A stretch of 64,000 nt of DNA from Kalaharituber pfeilii (taxonomy: Eukaryota; Ascomycota; Pezizomycetes; Pezizales; Pezizaceae): NCBI GenBank assembly GCA_015179045.1, contig WHUZ01000033.1, positions 434,001-498,000 of the forward strand, given 5' to 3'. How positions within the stretch are numbered: position 1 is the first letter of the stretch; each line of letters begins with the position of its first letter. The translations under genes and the position numbers were made by a program. This document shows positions 51,198 through 60,944 of the stretch, one piece after another. The notes under the pieces are model-generated. The model ran no database searches and was not told the origin of the DNA. It worked only from the letters and a program-made list of their open reading frames with translations.

Positions 51198-54100
51198 ATG
51201 TCTGGATCCACCTCCACCACTGCTGATGTCTTTCGCCATAAACATGGACAAGCTCCCATGCTTACAACCTCAAACTACCAACAATGGAGCGTGGCCATGA
51301 AGTTCATTCTCAAGGCCTGCAATCTCTGGGAAATCGTCAATGGCACTGAGCATGCCCCAGAACAAACTACCTTAGCCTCCCGAGCATCACGAGCATCAAG
51401 CAGTGCCGGACCATCCACCTCAGGCCCCAATACAAACTCAGAAGCTCTAGCTAAGTTTACCAAACGCTCTAATCAAGCTGCTTCCATTATTTTCGGCTCT
51501 CTGACACTATCTGCTCAAGCTTATCTTGGAAATGCAGATGAGCCTACTGAGATGTGGAAGGCCCTCAAGCAAAGACTTGACACAGTTGCAAACCGCTCTG
51601 GTATTAACGCAATTCAGATGGCCTTTGGAAACGATAAAATGGGTGAACATGAGAAAGTATCTGCATGGATTAGCAGACTCATAGGTTACCAAAATGCGTT
51701 AACCCACACTGATGACCCTATTACTGACAGAGGAATGGTCAATCACATCCTCCGCCATCTCTCACCCAAATTTTCAGGCATACGTCGTGTAATAGCAGAG
51801 AAACCAATTCCAGAACAGACTATTAACTATGTCCTCAGTACCCTTGTTGACTATGAAACTCAGCTCGAACCAATAACCACTACTACCGCCGGAGCACTGG
51901 CAACGAATAGCCGTGGAGGAGGCCGTGGCCGTGGCCGTGGCTACAGATCAGGACGTGGCGGCCGTGGCGGATATAGAGTCAACAAGAGAGATACCCAGTC
52001 TAAGCGAATTGCAGGAGTATGTTGGTACTGCACAAAAGAAGGACACAAAGCAGAGGATTGCAGATTACAGAAGAAGGCAATTGAGCTCAAGAACAAAAGA
52101 GAGAAACTGAGCCCCGCATCCAATACAGATGATTCCAACAAATCGAGTGCTAACCTGACAAGGATGTATATTGCCAAAGCCTCTGCAACTAGAGCTACCC
52201 TCACCAATTGTCAACGAAGAACCTGGTACATTGACTCTGGAGCCAGTGACCACATGTGCTCCACTCTGTCAGACTTCACAAGCCACAAGACACTTGCAAA
52301 GCCACGTAAGGTACTACTGGGAGACAACTACACAATTTTCGCTACAGCAATAGGAACCATGACTATTCAGGGTAATGAACGGTGCATGACTCTTGAATCA
52401 GTGTTATATGTTCCAGATCTCAAATGCAACCTCTTCTCAGTAGCAAAAGCAGAGGATGCAGGTTACAGCACATTATTCAAGTCAGGCACCTGCAGGATTG
52501 CAGATGAACAGGACCGACCAGTCATCACTGTCAAACGTCGAGATGGAATGTACGTAATTAACCTCCGAAAAAACCCACGCCGTGCCTGCCACCGCCGTGC
52601 CTGCCACCGCCTGCCACCGCCGTGCCTGCCACCACCGTGCCTGCCTGCCACCACCGTGCCTGCCACCACCGTGCCTGCCACCACCGTGCCTGCCACCACC
52701 GTGCCTGCCACCACCGTGCCTGCCGCTGCCGCTACCGTGCCTGCCACCACCGTTCTGGCTAAAGGTACACTCGAGCTCTGGCATTACCGCCTAGGACACC
52801 TGAATACAGCTGCTGTTAAGACGCTCGCCAATGGTCTTGCAACTGGCATAGAGCTGCGAAAGGCAGAGCTATCCAAAGATGGCAGTCCCTGTTTTCCATG
52901 CCTGCAAGGCAAACAGAAGGTCACAATCAATCGAACACCCTCTGAGAGGGCAACTGAGCCCCTCCAACTCATTCACTCTGACTCTGCTGGTCCATTCCCA
53001 GTCACACCTGGAAACTCTAGGTACTTCCTCCTCTACATTGATGACTATTCACGCATGACATGGGTATACATCCTTGAATCCAAAACAGTTGAAGAGGTCT
53101 GCAGTGCTTTTCAAGACTTTAAAGCACATGTAGAGAAGGAAAGTGGGAGAGTTATCAAACGTTTCAGGTGTGACAATGGCAAGGGAGAATATGACAACCG
53201 CAGATTCCGAGGTATTCTGTCAAGCAGCGGTATCTCCTATGAACCCAGCGCACCCTACACTCAGCATCAAAATGGAGTCAGTGAAAGAAAAATTAGGACT
53301 ATCAAGGAGATGGCAGTGTCTATGAGGTGTGCTGCTAAGCTTGATGAGGAATTCTGGGCAGAAGCTACTGCAACAGCTGTGTATATCTTGAACAGGTCAC
53401 CTACACGAGCTCTCGAGAACAAAACGCCCTATGAGGCCTGGTATGGCACGAAACCGGCCCTGCACCACCTGCGCATTTTTGGATGTCACGCCTATGCACA
53501 TATCCCAAAACAGAAGCGTCGTACCATGCAAGCTAAGTCACAGCAGTGCATCTTCATCGGCTATTCACCTACTACAACCAAGCAGTGGCGAGTTTGGGAC
53601 CCACAAGGCCGTCGGGCATACATTGTAGCTGACGTGGTATTCGACGAGAGAAAACCAATGGGCATCACCACAGCTGAGCAGCTGAATGCACCTACCAGCT
53701 GCAGTACAGAAGAGCTACAGGATGTTAACATGCCTGACATCTGGCCAGAAGACAGAATCACTGAGATTGCTGATGAACCTACGACGCCGGCTATGACGCC
53801 AGGTGCGACACTGCCTATGACTCGGATACCGGCCACGATGCCTCAACGGACAGAGCCTGACATACCACGCCTACGTCTTGGAGAAGAAATCATTGAGAAA
53901 CGCCCACGCCGCTCGCGTGCTGCAGCTACCAGTTCTATGACTGGTAAAGACCCCAATGCCGACCAGATGGCTAAGCACCACACAATCCACGTGTCCACTG
54001 TGCATACTGATGCAAGTGAAGAGATATCTAGGTGCTGTCACGCACTAGAATCTGGTACTCTACAAGCTACACCTGACGAAGGGAGGCTTGAAGCTCTCAA

Positions 54101-55793
54101 TGCCCTGGCAGATGCTCTGTGGAGATCTGGCCATACCATGACAAAAGCTTTTCAAGCCCAGGGACCAGTAAAGGAGGCAATTGGTGAACCGACTAGCTAC
54201 CGGCAAGCCATGCAAAGCCCTGACTGTGTTCAGTGGGAGCAAGCTATGGGCGAAGAACTTAACTCGCTGCTAGAAAACCAAACATGGGAGCTTGTTGACC
54301 AAGCTCAGGTACCTGAGAGCAAGAGTGTGATTGGCTGCAAATGGGTGTACAAAGTAAAGCAGAATGCTGATGGCAGCATAAGATATAAAGCCCGCCTTGT
54401 GATTAAAGGCTATGAGCAGAGAGCAGGAGTTGACTATGAAGAAACCTTTGCCCCAGTTGCTAAGTTTGCTACTGTTCGAATGCTAATGGCGATTGCTGCA
54501 GAACATGACCTTGATATTGATCAAATGGATGTCATTACAGCATTTCTTCACCCTGAACTCGATGAGGAAGTGTATATGGAGCTACCCGAAGGCTTCAGCA
54601 ACAGCTCCAACAGCAACCAAGTCTGCAAGCTCCGAAAAGCCCTCTACGGCCTCAAACAGGCACCTCGAGCATGGTATGCAGACATCGATGCATATCTAAT
54701 ATCCATTGGCTTCCAGCGCTCAACAGAGGATTCAAATCTCTACATCATGTCTGGAATTTTACTGCTGCTCTGGGTTGACGATATCTTGATCTTTTCATTC
54801 AATCCTACACTCAAAGATCAAATTAAGAAGCAGCTCGCTAGCAAATACAACATGAAGGATCTTGGAGCAGTAAAGTTATTCATTGGATTTGAGATTACTC
54901 GAGACCGCCCAAATCGCATAATCTGGCTCCACCAAACTAAATACATCAGCAGTATTCTTGTATATTTCGGCATGGATCGATGCAAGAGCCTTTCCACTCC
55001 TCTCGACTCGAATGTCAGACTACAAACAGATAGTACTGCTACTCCTACACCAGCCGAAATACGCCAATACCAGTCACTTGTTGGAAAGCTCATGTATGCA
55101 ATGCTTGGAACTCGGCCAGATCTAGCTTACACAGTATCTACACTTGGACAGTTCAGTGCTGCCCCCTCAGCTCAACACTTAGCAGCTGCAAAGCGTGTTC
55201 TTCGATATCTTCAACACACCCGACAACATGGCCTACTATTTCAAGGCTCAAGGTCAAGTTCGAGCTCAGCTACTGAACGGATTATAGGCTATCATCATCC
55301 TATAGGGTATAGCGACTCTGACTGGGCCGGTGATATTGACACACGCAAATCAACCTCTGGCTATGTTTTTACCCTCGCTGGTGCTGCGATCTCCTGGAAG
55401 TCTAGAAAACAGCCTACAGTAGCTCTTTCCACAAGCGAAGCTGAATATATGGCAGCTACAGAGGCCTGCAAGGAAGGCATATGGCTACGAAGGCTATTCG
55501 ATGAAATCAAGAGCAAGTGGGAGACTGGATGCAACAATCAACAACATGAAGGGCAACTTATTCGAATAGACAACAATGGGGCTATTGATCTAGCTAAAGA
55601 CCCTAAGCATCATGATAGGACTAAGCACATTGCAATCCGTCACCATTTCACCCGTGAAGCCATTGAATCTGGTGCAATCTCACTCAAGTATGTCAAAACC
55701 AATGAGAACCTAGCGGATATTTGCACAAAAGCATTAGCACGCACGAAACATGAATACTTCATGGAAGGAATGGGAGTTAAGCAATTTAGGTAA
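51198..55793 (+). CDS. Copia gag-pol polyprotein, intact
   Basis: 1531 residues from ATG 51198 (MSGSTSTTADVFRHKHGQAP); the frame stays open upstream to 51081, but this start fits gag. Gag: NYQQWSVAMKFILKACNLWE; RG-rich stretch; knuckle CWYCTKEGHKAEDC (about 275). Protease: WYIDSGASDHMC (about 345). Then an R/P/C and (PATTV)n repeat (about 460-520). Pre-integrase LELWHYRLGHL; integrase D-D-E (HSDSAGP, DNGKGEYDN, GVSERKIR). RT: CKWVYKVKQNADGS, WVDDILIF. RNase H: YSDSDWAGDIDTRKSTSGY, IDNNGAIDLAKDPKHHDRTK; end GMGVKQFR. No frameshift or stop. All catalytic motifs look intact, so it could be autonomous. Gag and pol share one frame, so a Gag:Pol ratio would need splicing or processing, for which I see no signal. 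Confidence 0.95.
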   Translation: MSGSTSTTADVFRHKHGQAPMLTTSNYQQWSVAMKFILKACNLWEIVNGTEHAPEQTTLASRASRASSSAGPSTSGPNTNSEALAKFTKRSNQAASIIFGSLTLSAQAYLGNADEPTEMWKALKQRLDTVANRSGINAIQMAFGNDKMGEHEKVSAWISRLIGYQNALTHTDDPITDRGMVNHILRHLSPKFSGIRRVIAEKPIPEQTINYVLSTLVDYETQLEPITTTTAGALATNSRGGGRGRGRGYRSGRGGRGGYRVNKRDTQSKRIAGVCWYCTKEGHKAEDCRLQKKAIELKNKREKLSPASNTDDSNKSSANLTRMYIAKASATRATLTNCQRRTWYIDSGASDHMCSTLSDFTSHKTLAKPRKVLLGDNYTIFATAIGTMTIQGNERCMTLESVLYVPDLKCNLFSVAKAEDAGYSTLFKSGTCRIADEQDRPVITVKRRDGMYVINLRKNPRRACHRRACHRLPPPCLPPPCLPATTVPATTVPATTVPATTVPATTVPAAAATVPATTVLAKGTLELWHYRLGHLNTAAVKTLANGLATGIELRKAELSKDGSPCFPCLQGKQKVTINRTPSERATEPLQLIHSDSAGPFPVTPGNSRYFLLYIDDYSRMTWVYILESKTVEEVCSAFQDFKAHVEKESGRVIKRFRCDNGKGEYDNRRFRGILSSSGISYEPSAPYTQHQNGVSERKIRTIKEMAVSMRCAAKLDEEFWAEATATAVYILNRSPTRALENKTPYEAWYGTKPALHHLRIFGCHAYAHIPKQKRRTMQAKSQQCIFIGYSPTTTKQWRVWDPQGRRAYIVADVVFDERKPMGITTAEQLNAPTSCSTEELQDVNMPDIWPEDRITEIADEPTTPAMTPGATLPMTRIPATMPQRTEPDIPRLRLGEEIIEKRPRRSRAAATSSMTGKDPNADQMAKHHTIHVSTVHTDASEEISRCCHALESGTLQATPDEGRLEALNALADALWRSGHTMTKAFQAQGPVKEAIGEPTSYRQAMQSPDCVQWEQAMGEELNSLLENQTWELVDQAQVPESKSVIGCKWVYKVKQNADGSIRYKARLVIKGYEQRAGVDYEETFAPVAKFATVRMLMAIAAEHDLDIDQMDVITAFLHPELDEEVYMELPEGFSNSSNSNQVCKLRKALYGLKQAPRAWYADIDAYLISIGFQRSTEDSNLYIMSGILLLLWVDDILIFSFNPTLKDQIKKQLASKYNMKDLGAVKLFIGFEITRDRPNRIIWLHQTKYISSILVYFGMDRCKSLSTPLDSNVRLQTDSTATPTPAEIRQYQSLVGKLMYAMLGTRPDLAYTVSTLGQFSAAPSAQHLAAAKRVLRYLQHTRQHGLLFQGSRSSSSSATERIIGYHHPIGYSDSDWAGDIDTRKSTSGYVFTLAGAAISWKSRKQPTVALSTSEAEYMAATEACKEGIWLRRLFDEIKSKWETGCNNQQHEGQLIRIDNNGAIDLAKDPKHHDRTKHIAIRHHFTREAIESGAISLKYVKTNENLADICTKALARTKHEYFMEGMGVKQFR
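52574..52752 (+). repeat. In-frame coding minisatellite in copia pol
   Basis: Tandem copies of GTGCCTGCCACCACC (15 bases) and shorter variants (CGTGCCTGCCACCGC) encode R-R-A-C-H, P-P-P-C-L and P-A-T-T-V repeats between protease and integrase. They keep the frame. This insertion is not typical of copia polyproteins. Confidence 0.85.
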
Positions 55794-55923
55794 CTTGGGG
55801 TAGTACTCTTTCTCTCACGTAAGCTTTTTTCCCATAGGGTTTTTGCTACGGAGGTATGCATAAGGCATCGAGAGTTTTAAGGAGGCTACAGGATCAGAAC
55901 AGGAACACGCAGTTGAGTGGGAG

Positions 55924-56267
55924 TGTTAGAAACCATGAGCCAAACACACGCGAAACAGTCCGAGCGAAACAGTCCGAGCGAAACAGTCCGAGTGTGTAAA
56001 ACATCCGAACATCCGCGATGGTCTAAGCACTCCGAACATCCGCGATGGCCTAAGCACTCCGAACATCCGCGATGGCCCAAACACTCCGGACTGAGTATTC
56101 CATATTAGGCAGTCCAAATACTTAGCTGTTCTGTTCACTGGTTTTGTATGCAACTTCGTGTTATAGAGTTTTTGTATATATATGGGCTCTGGAAGCCCCG
56201 TCCTTGATTGATCATTAGAATCGAATACACACATCTCTGAGCCTATTCCTCTGTACTCCTTTTCACA
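55924..56267 (+). repeat. Copia 3' LTR
   Basis: The same 344 bases as the 5' LTR; I saw no difference on reading through both. The same internal repeats (three and three) are present, unlike the solo LTR (four and two). Confidence 0.93.
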
Positions 56268-56292
56268 TTGTCCTGGTGATCTATATCACTGT

Positions 56293-59200
56293 GATCGAGT
56301 AGTAAGCGGACTGTGTTCTCATTATTTCTCCATGCAGCTGCATAGTGGAGTGGTGTTTTTGCCGTCCTTATCGGCCAGATTAATATCTTTATCACTGTGG
56401 TCGAGTAGTAAGCGGACTGTGCTCTCGTTATTACTCCGGTTAGCTGCATAGTGGAGTGGTGTTTTGCCGTCCTTATCGGCCAGATTGATATCTATATCGC
56501 TGCGGTCGAGTAGTAAGCGGACTGTGCTCTCGTTCCATCTAGCTGCATAGTGGAGTGGTGTTTCGCCATTCTTATCGGCCAGATTGACATCTATATCGCT
56601 GCGGTCGAGTAGTAAGCGGACAATATCCTCGCAACGCTGTTCAACTGCATGGCAGAGTGGTGTTTTTTCTGTCCTTATTGGCCAGATTGATATCTATATC
56701 GCTTCGGGTGAGTAGTAAGCGGACTATGTGAACATAACCGCAGTTCACTGCAACGTAGAATGGTGTGTTGCCATCTTCATCAGCCAGATTGAGATCTAAA
56801 TCACTTCGGCCGAGCAAGAAGCGGACTATGTCCCCGTTTCTGTAGTTAACTGCATGGTTGAGTAGTGTGTTGCCATACTCATCGCGAAGATTAATATCCA
56901 TATCAGTTTCGTCCAGTAGAATGCGAACTGCAGTCCTTGAACCAGTTGCCCCTACTTCCCAGAGCTTGACCTCAATGTCCGGTCGCTCAAACAGCAAACG
57001 GATTATGATTTCATTTTTATGCTCCATAGCAAGACCGAGGGGTGTTCTGTCGTCGTGTGTATAAACATTAACCTTAATGTCATGTCGCTCCAGTAGTAAG
57101 CGCATTATGGACTCATCGCCCTTACGGGCTGCAATATGAAGTGGCGTGTATTTGTATTCCGGGTTCTCTTCACCTCCGACATGAATGTTGACATGAATGT
57201 CCTCGTGCTCAAGAAGCAGCCTCACTATTGCTGCATGACCATTTATAACTGCCTGCCAAAGTGGTATTGCGTAGCAGGGACTACCTGCTGCATTTACATC
57301 AACATCTGCTTGCTGGAGAAGAATCCGAACGATGCCCTCATGGCCATTCCCAGCAGCGTAGGATAACGCTGTGCTACCACACTCGGATTCCTCGTTGGGA
57401 TCCGAATCTTGAAGCAATTTGCGGAAGATGCCCTCAATGCCGAAAAGGGCAGCAACGTGAAGACTACCTCGGCGGCAATCCCAGCCCTTGACCCGACAGG
57501 AAGTACACGTGAGCTCTAGAATGCCCGGAGAAGGTTTCTCCCGCTGAAGGAGGGTAATAGCAAGATCATAAGTGGCGTTATCACATTGCCTTCTTGCGTG
57601 GTGGCCCCATTGAGAGGCTGCATAAACAAACAACGCATATTCAACCTCTATCCCTCGTCTGAGCCGCTGCACTTCGGAATAACCTTCTGACGAAGATAGA
57701 TCTTCTATATCCTCAAAAGCGTCACCGGTGAGACCAGGAAAAGTCAGATATGTCAGACAGGTCCGTGCAATCAAGTTATGGCCATATGGAAAGTATTTTT
57801 CCTCATACAAGTTAAAATACTCCTGGAGAGTATAATGCACAAGACGAACAGTTGATGTCTCGTTGTCCACCGTCACCAACCCACAGCAGCAGTGTAGTAA
57901 GGTGCTTTTAGATGGAAAGTTGTCAGGGTCCAATGCCTCGGCTCCATCTTCAACTGAGAGTGCATGTTGAAGTTCTATCACTTCCAACGCCTCTTCAGCT
58001 AAGTATATCCACATAAGCACTTTCATGCCTAGTTCAAATCGACGTGGCGATTCCCGCATCCTCTCTATGGTTCCGTCGTAGGCTGCATGAAGACCTGGTG
58101 GCAGGTTGGAAAGAGCAGACCGCCTCTTGGTTATCGTGAGTTCATCCAGGATCATGTCGATATGTAGTGCTGCTATTAAGAACCTATGCAAGAAATGTTA
58201 TCCATTGCGTGATATATAATTATGAAGGGGATTCTACATTCCTGCTGCTTTCTTTGGTATTATCTCCAGTATTTCTCTGCTCAACTGGTCATTCATAGCA
58301 TCTTTATTGTCAGATTGAATTTTGTGTACTAGGTATGCCCGAATATCCTCTTCGTGTGCTACAATTGTTAATGTTTTCATTTCAATACTTAGATAGCGGT
58401 TGACCTCCTCTTGAACATGTGGTCTGGAAGTGAAGAAGATCCGCAAGTTTGTTTTTAACTGGATGATATCATCAATCACCTGGAGAAAGTCAGCTCTTGT
58501 CGTATCTTGCAACTCATCGAGTGCATCAATCAAGATGAAGGTACTGTCAAGCTCTTGTAGAAAACTTTTCATCAGGTTGATGCCGGTCCTACGATCCAGC
58601 CTTATCTAAGATTTCTGAGCAGTTTTGTAAGTGCTTCGGACAACCTCAGGCAGCTGGATTCCTGCGTGTGTACATTGTAATACGAGCTGCTTTATGAAGC
58701 TGCCAAGAATGTGCACCAGAGTTTGTTCCTGCCTGTCCCGATACTCGCAATATAAGAAGGTGATTCCAATTAATGGCCGTCTCTCAGAAAAGGTGGTAGA
58801 GATGTAATCCATGATAAGTGAGCTTGGTAGGGCCGGTTTTAGCCTGAATACTTCGAGTGCATGATAAGGAGGTTTTATGGTATACGTACGCAATCACCGT
58901 TTTGCCGGCACCTGGCTCGCCAAAGCAGCCTAGAACTTGGCTTGACTGATGGTGGTTCGTTTTGCCCTCTATCCATAACTGGAACTGCTCACTCTGCAAG
59001 AGCCACTTCCCTGTGTCCTTGACCCGGCTTGCTTGGACTGCTTGATGTCTTTTGTGTGGCTCGAGTGGTGATAACCAAGTGAGCAACTTCTCCATATTCT
59101 CAGCTGAGTGCCAGGGGTTAGCAGAGATGTATCTTGAGTGGCACAAGGAGATGAGGCAGTGGTGCTATACCGTCCATATTTTGATGTAAACTCTGAACTG

Positions 59201-59856
59201 TGTCCTTGATCTCCTGCACATTTGTTGCCATATTGTCAATTTTGAACAGCAGGCTCAACAGGGTCGCCCTCATTTCCGCTGTGTGCCCTGGCATGTTGCT
59301 GAGCGATAATTTAAGGTTGTCCATCCATTGTCGTTGGTCAGAGAGTTTCGCAATCACCTCTTTTGACGTTTTCGAAAGCAATTCACTATTTAAATTGTGT
59401 GTCAGTTGGAATCACTCAAATTTAAATTGGAATGAAACTATAATACCAATTCGCAATAGTAAGTGAGAACTGGAGTGTCTGAGCACAGTGATGCAAAGTT
59501 AAGGCCAGATCCATGCACTCTTGCTTGCGGAAAGGCCATCTGACGCGGTCTGTAAAACTACCGGACTTTTTCAACTTCACCAGAGTGGAGCGCAAGCTCG
59601 TAATTTTACCCTTGCAGAGGTCAATGACCCGGCATAGAACCGAGGTCTCATGGAAGTCTTGTTTGACATCCTCCTCTTCCAGAAACTTGACCAGCTGCTT
59701 CAGAACGTCGCTCAGAGCTGTTATCTCTTCTAGCAGGGTCTGGGCATCCGTTGGCGCCAATTTATACTCGCAGATATATTCTGACAGTATCTTACCGACA
59801 TCGAGTGCAATTGCGAGAAATCCTGTAATACCGGTTGCGAGTGTGAAGGGGTCCAT
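56293..59856 (-). pseudogene. NLR (STAND) protein: N-terminal helical domain, NACHT, ankyrins; broken
   Basis: Exons (minus): 59856-59447, 59385-59171, 59103-58890, 58822-58238, 58183 onward. All four introns (54-67 bases) have GT..AG and matching phase. MDPFTLATGITGFLAIALDV begins the fungal STAND N-terminal domain, followed by a coiled region. NACHT has P-loop GEPGAGKTVIA (about residue 272), sensor TFLYCEYRD and Walker B FILIDALDEL. A winged-helix part (AALHIDMILDEL, LVHYTLQEYF) precedes diverged ankyrins and, from about 56640, near-identical 33-residue units. Such proteins are cytosolic non-self sensors or heterokaryon-incompatibility factors in fungi. Breaks: TAG at 58606-58608 between P-loop and Walker B; frameshift near 56670 (KDRKNTTLPCS then stop); retroelements at 49307 and 50676; a MITE 22 bases before the ATG. 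Confidence 0.88.
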
Positions 59857-59878
59857 TGAAGCAGAAGGTAAATTAATA

Positions 59879-60736
59879 CTGTGGTTCACCACTTTCCAGG
59901 ACACCCCACTTTCCCGGACACATTTACCACCAAAACTGTGCAACTTTCGCACTCAATATCTCAACAACCACAACAGCATTTGTGAATGCACTTTGTGTAG
60001 CTATTATACACAGTGTAATTCTTGCTATCTAGCACTTTTTCTTCATCAAAAGTTGTGGTTGCAAAGGGATTATGGCTTGTCGCATTTTTGTTAGAAGGCT
60101 TGGCATTTATTTGTATGGGATCTCCATACAAAATGTTCATCAGACTCGAATGTAGTCCTACTCTTCAACGCTAATTACAATAGCTATGATAGTATATGTC
60201 AAGAATCACCTGAAGAGGTATAGTAAGGTGCTGCATTTAGTTTACTTTCATTTGTTGAATTGTAGAGTTGGTGTACAACTATCTACTTTTGGGCGTTGTT
60301 CTCATACAAATGGTTTCTATGGGAAATATGAATATTGTGAATAATTTCACAACCACTACAGTTATTACCTAACTACGTTGTTCATAGTTTCCGACTGAGT
60401 GATGCTATTGAATGTGAGTGTCTGAGTTTTTTTTCATGAATTGATTGCAGGTGTAGCATGCAGAATTCGGGGGTGGTGACATTTGTATGGAGATCCCATA
60501 CAAATAAATGCCAAGCCTTCTAACAAAAATGCGACAAGCCATAATCCCTTTGCAACCACAATTTTTGATGAAGAAAAAGTGCTAGATAGCAAGAATTACA
60601 CTGTGTATAATAGCTACACAAAGTGCATTCACAAATGCTGTTGTGGTTGTTGAGATATTGAGTGCGAAAGTTGCGCAGTTTTGGTGGTAAATGTGTCCGG
60701 GAAAGTGGGGTGTCCCGGGAAAGTGGTGAACCACAG
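59879..60736. mobile_element. Long-TIR MITE, TA target, at the NLR start
   Basis: 858 bases between TA (59877-59878, 60737-60738). The ends CTGTGGTTCACCACTTTCC / GGAAAGTGGTGAACCACAG begin arms of about 250 bases (59879-60130, 60478-60736) that are nearly identical when inverted. TA target and GGTTCACC end suggest Tc1/mariner (pogo/Fot-like) ancestry. No transposase. It replaces whatever promoter lay next to the NLR start codon at 59856. Confidence 0.9.
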
Positions 60737-60810
60737 TAGAGGCAGGGTAATGCGAAATCAAACTCTACCAGAATGCTCCGGAGGGTTTACCACCAGAGTT
60801 CACGTTGGTA

Positions 60811-60907
60811 TTTTTTTTTTTTTTTTTTTTTTTATATCATTAATCGCATACCGCCCTAAGGGCTATGGCGATGCCGTGGCTACTAACTCTAAACGATTAC
60901 TTGACAA
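60811..60907 (-). mobile_element. Short tail-A insertion
   Basis: 97 bases with the perfect 12-base TSD TTCACGTTGGTA (60799-60810, 60908-60919): poly(T), hairpin GCCCTAAGGGC, and about 35 bases beyond it. Confidence 0.9.
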
Positions 60908-60944
60908 TTCACGTTGGTATAGAGACATCTCTTGTGAGGGAATC

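Larger units (their letters stand above)
50676..56267 (+). mobile_element. Complete, apparently young Ty1/copia retrotransposon
   Basis: 5592 bases: two 344-base LTRs that I find identical by eye, TG...CA ends, 5-base TSD TTGTC (50671-50675, 56268-56272), a PBS, one long gag-pol frame and a purine-rich tract (GAGTGGGAG, 55915-55923) before the 3' LTR. It landed six bases from the 5' end of gag-only element G2, which itself split the NLR ankyrin array. A solo LTR of the family is at 9240-9570. Confidence 0.96.

Noticed and set aside
52463..52784. Minus-strand G/H-rich frames (GGGRHGGGRHGGG)
   Set aside because: Antisense reading of the copia coding minisatellite.
5462..60907. CRISPR-like or satellite origin for the repeated CGCCATAGCCC units
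   Set aside because: Units are dispersed in both orientations, each with its own TSD and poly(A); they are retro-insertions, not an array.
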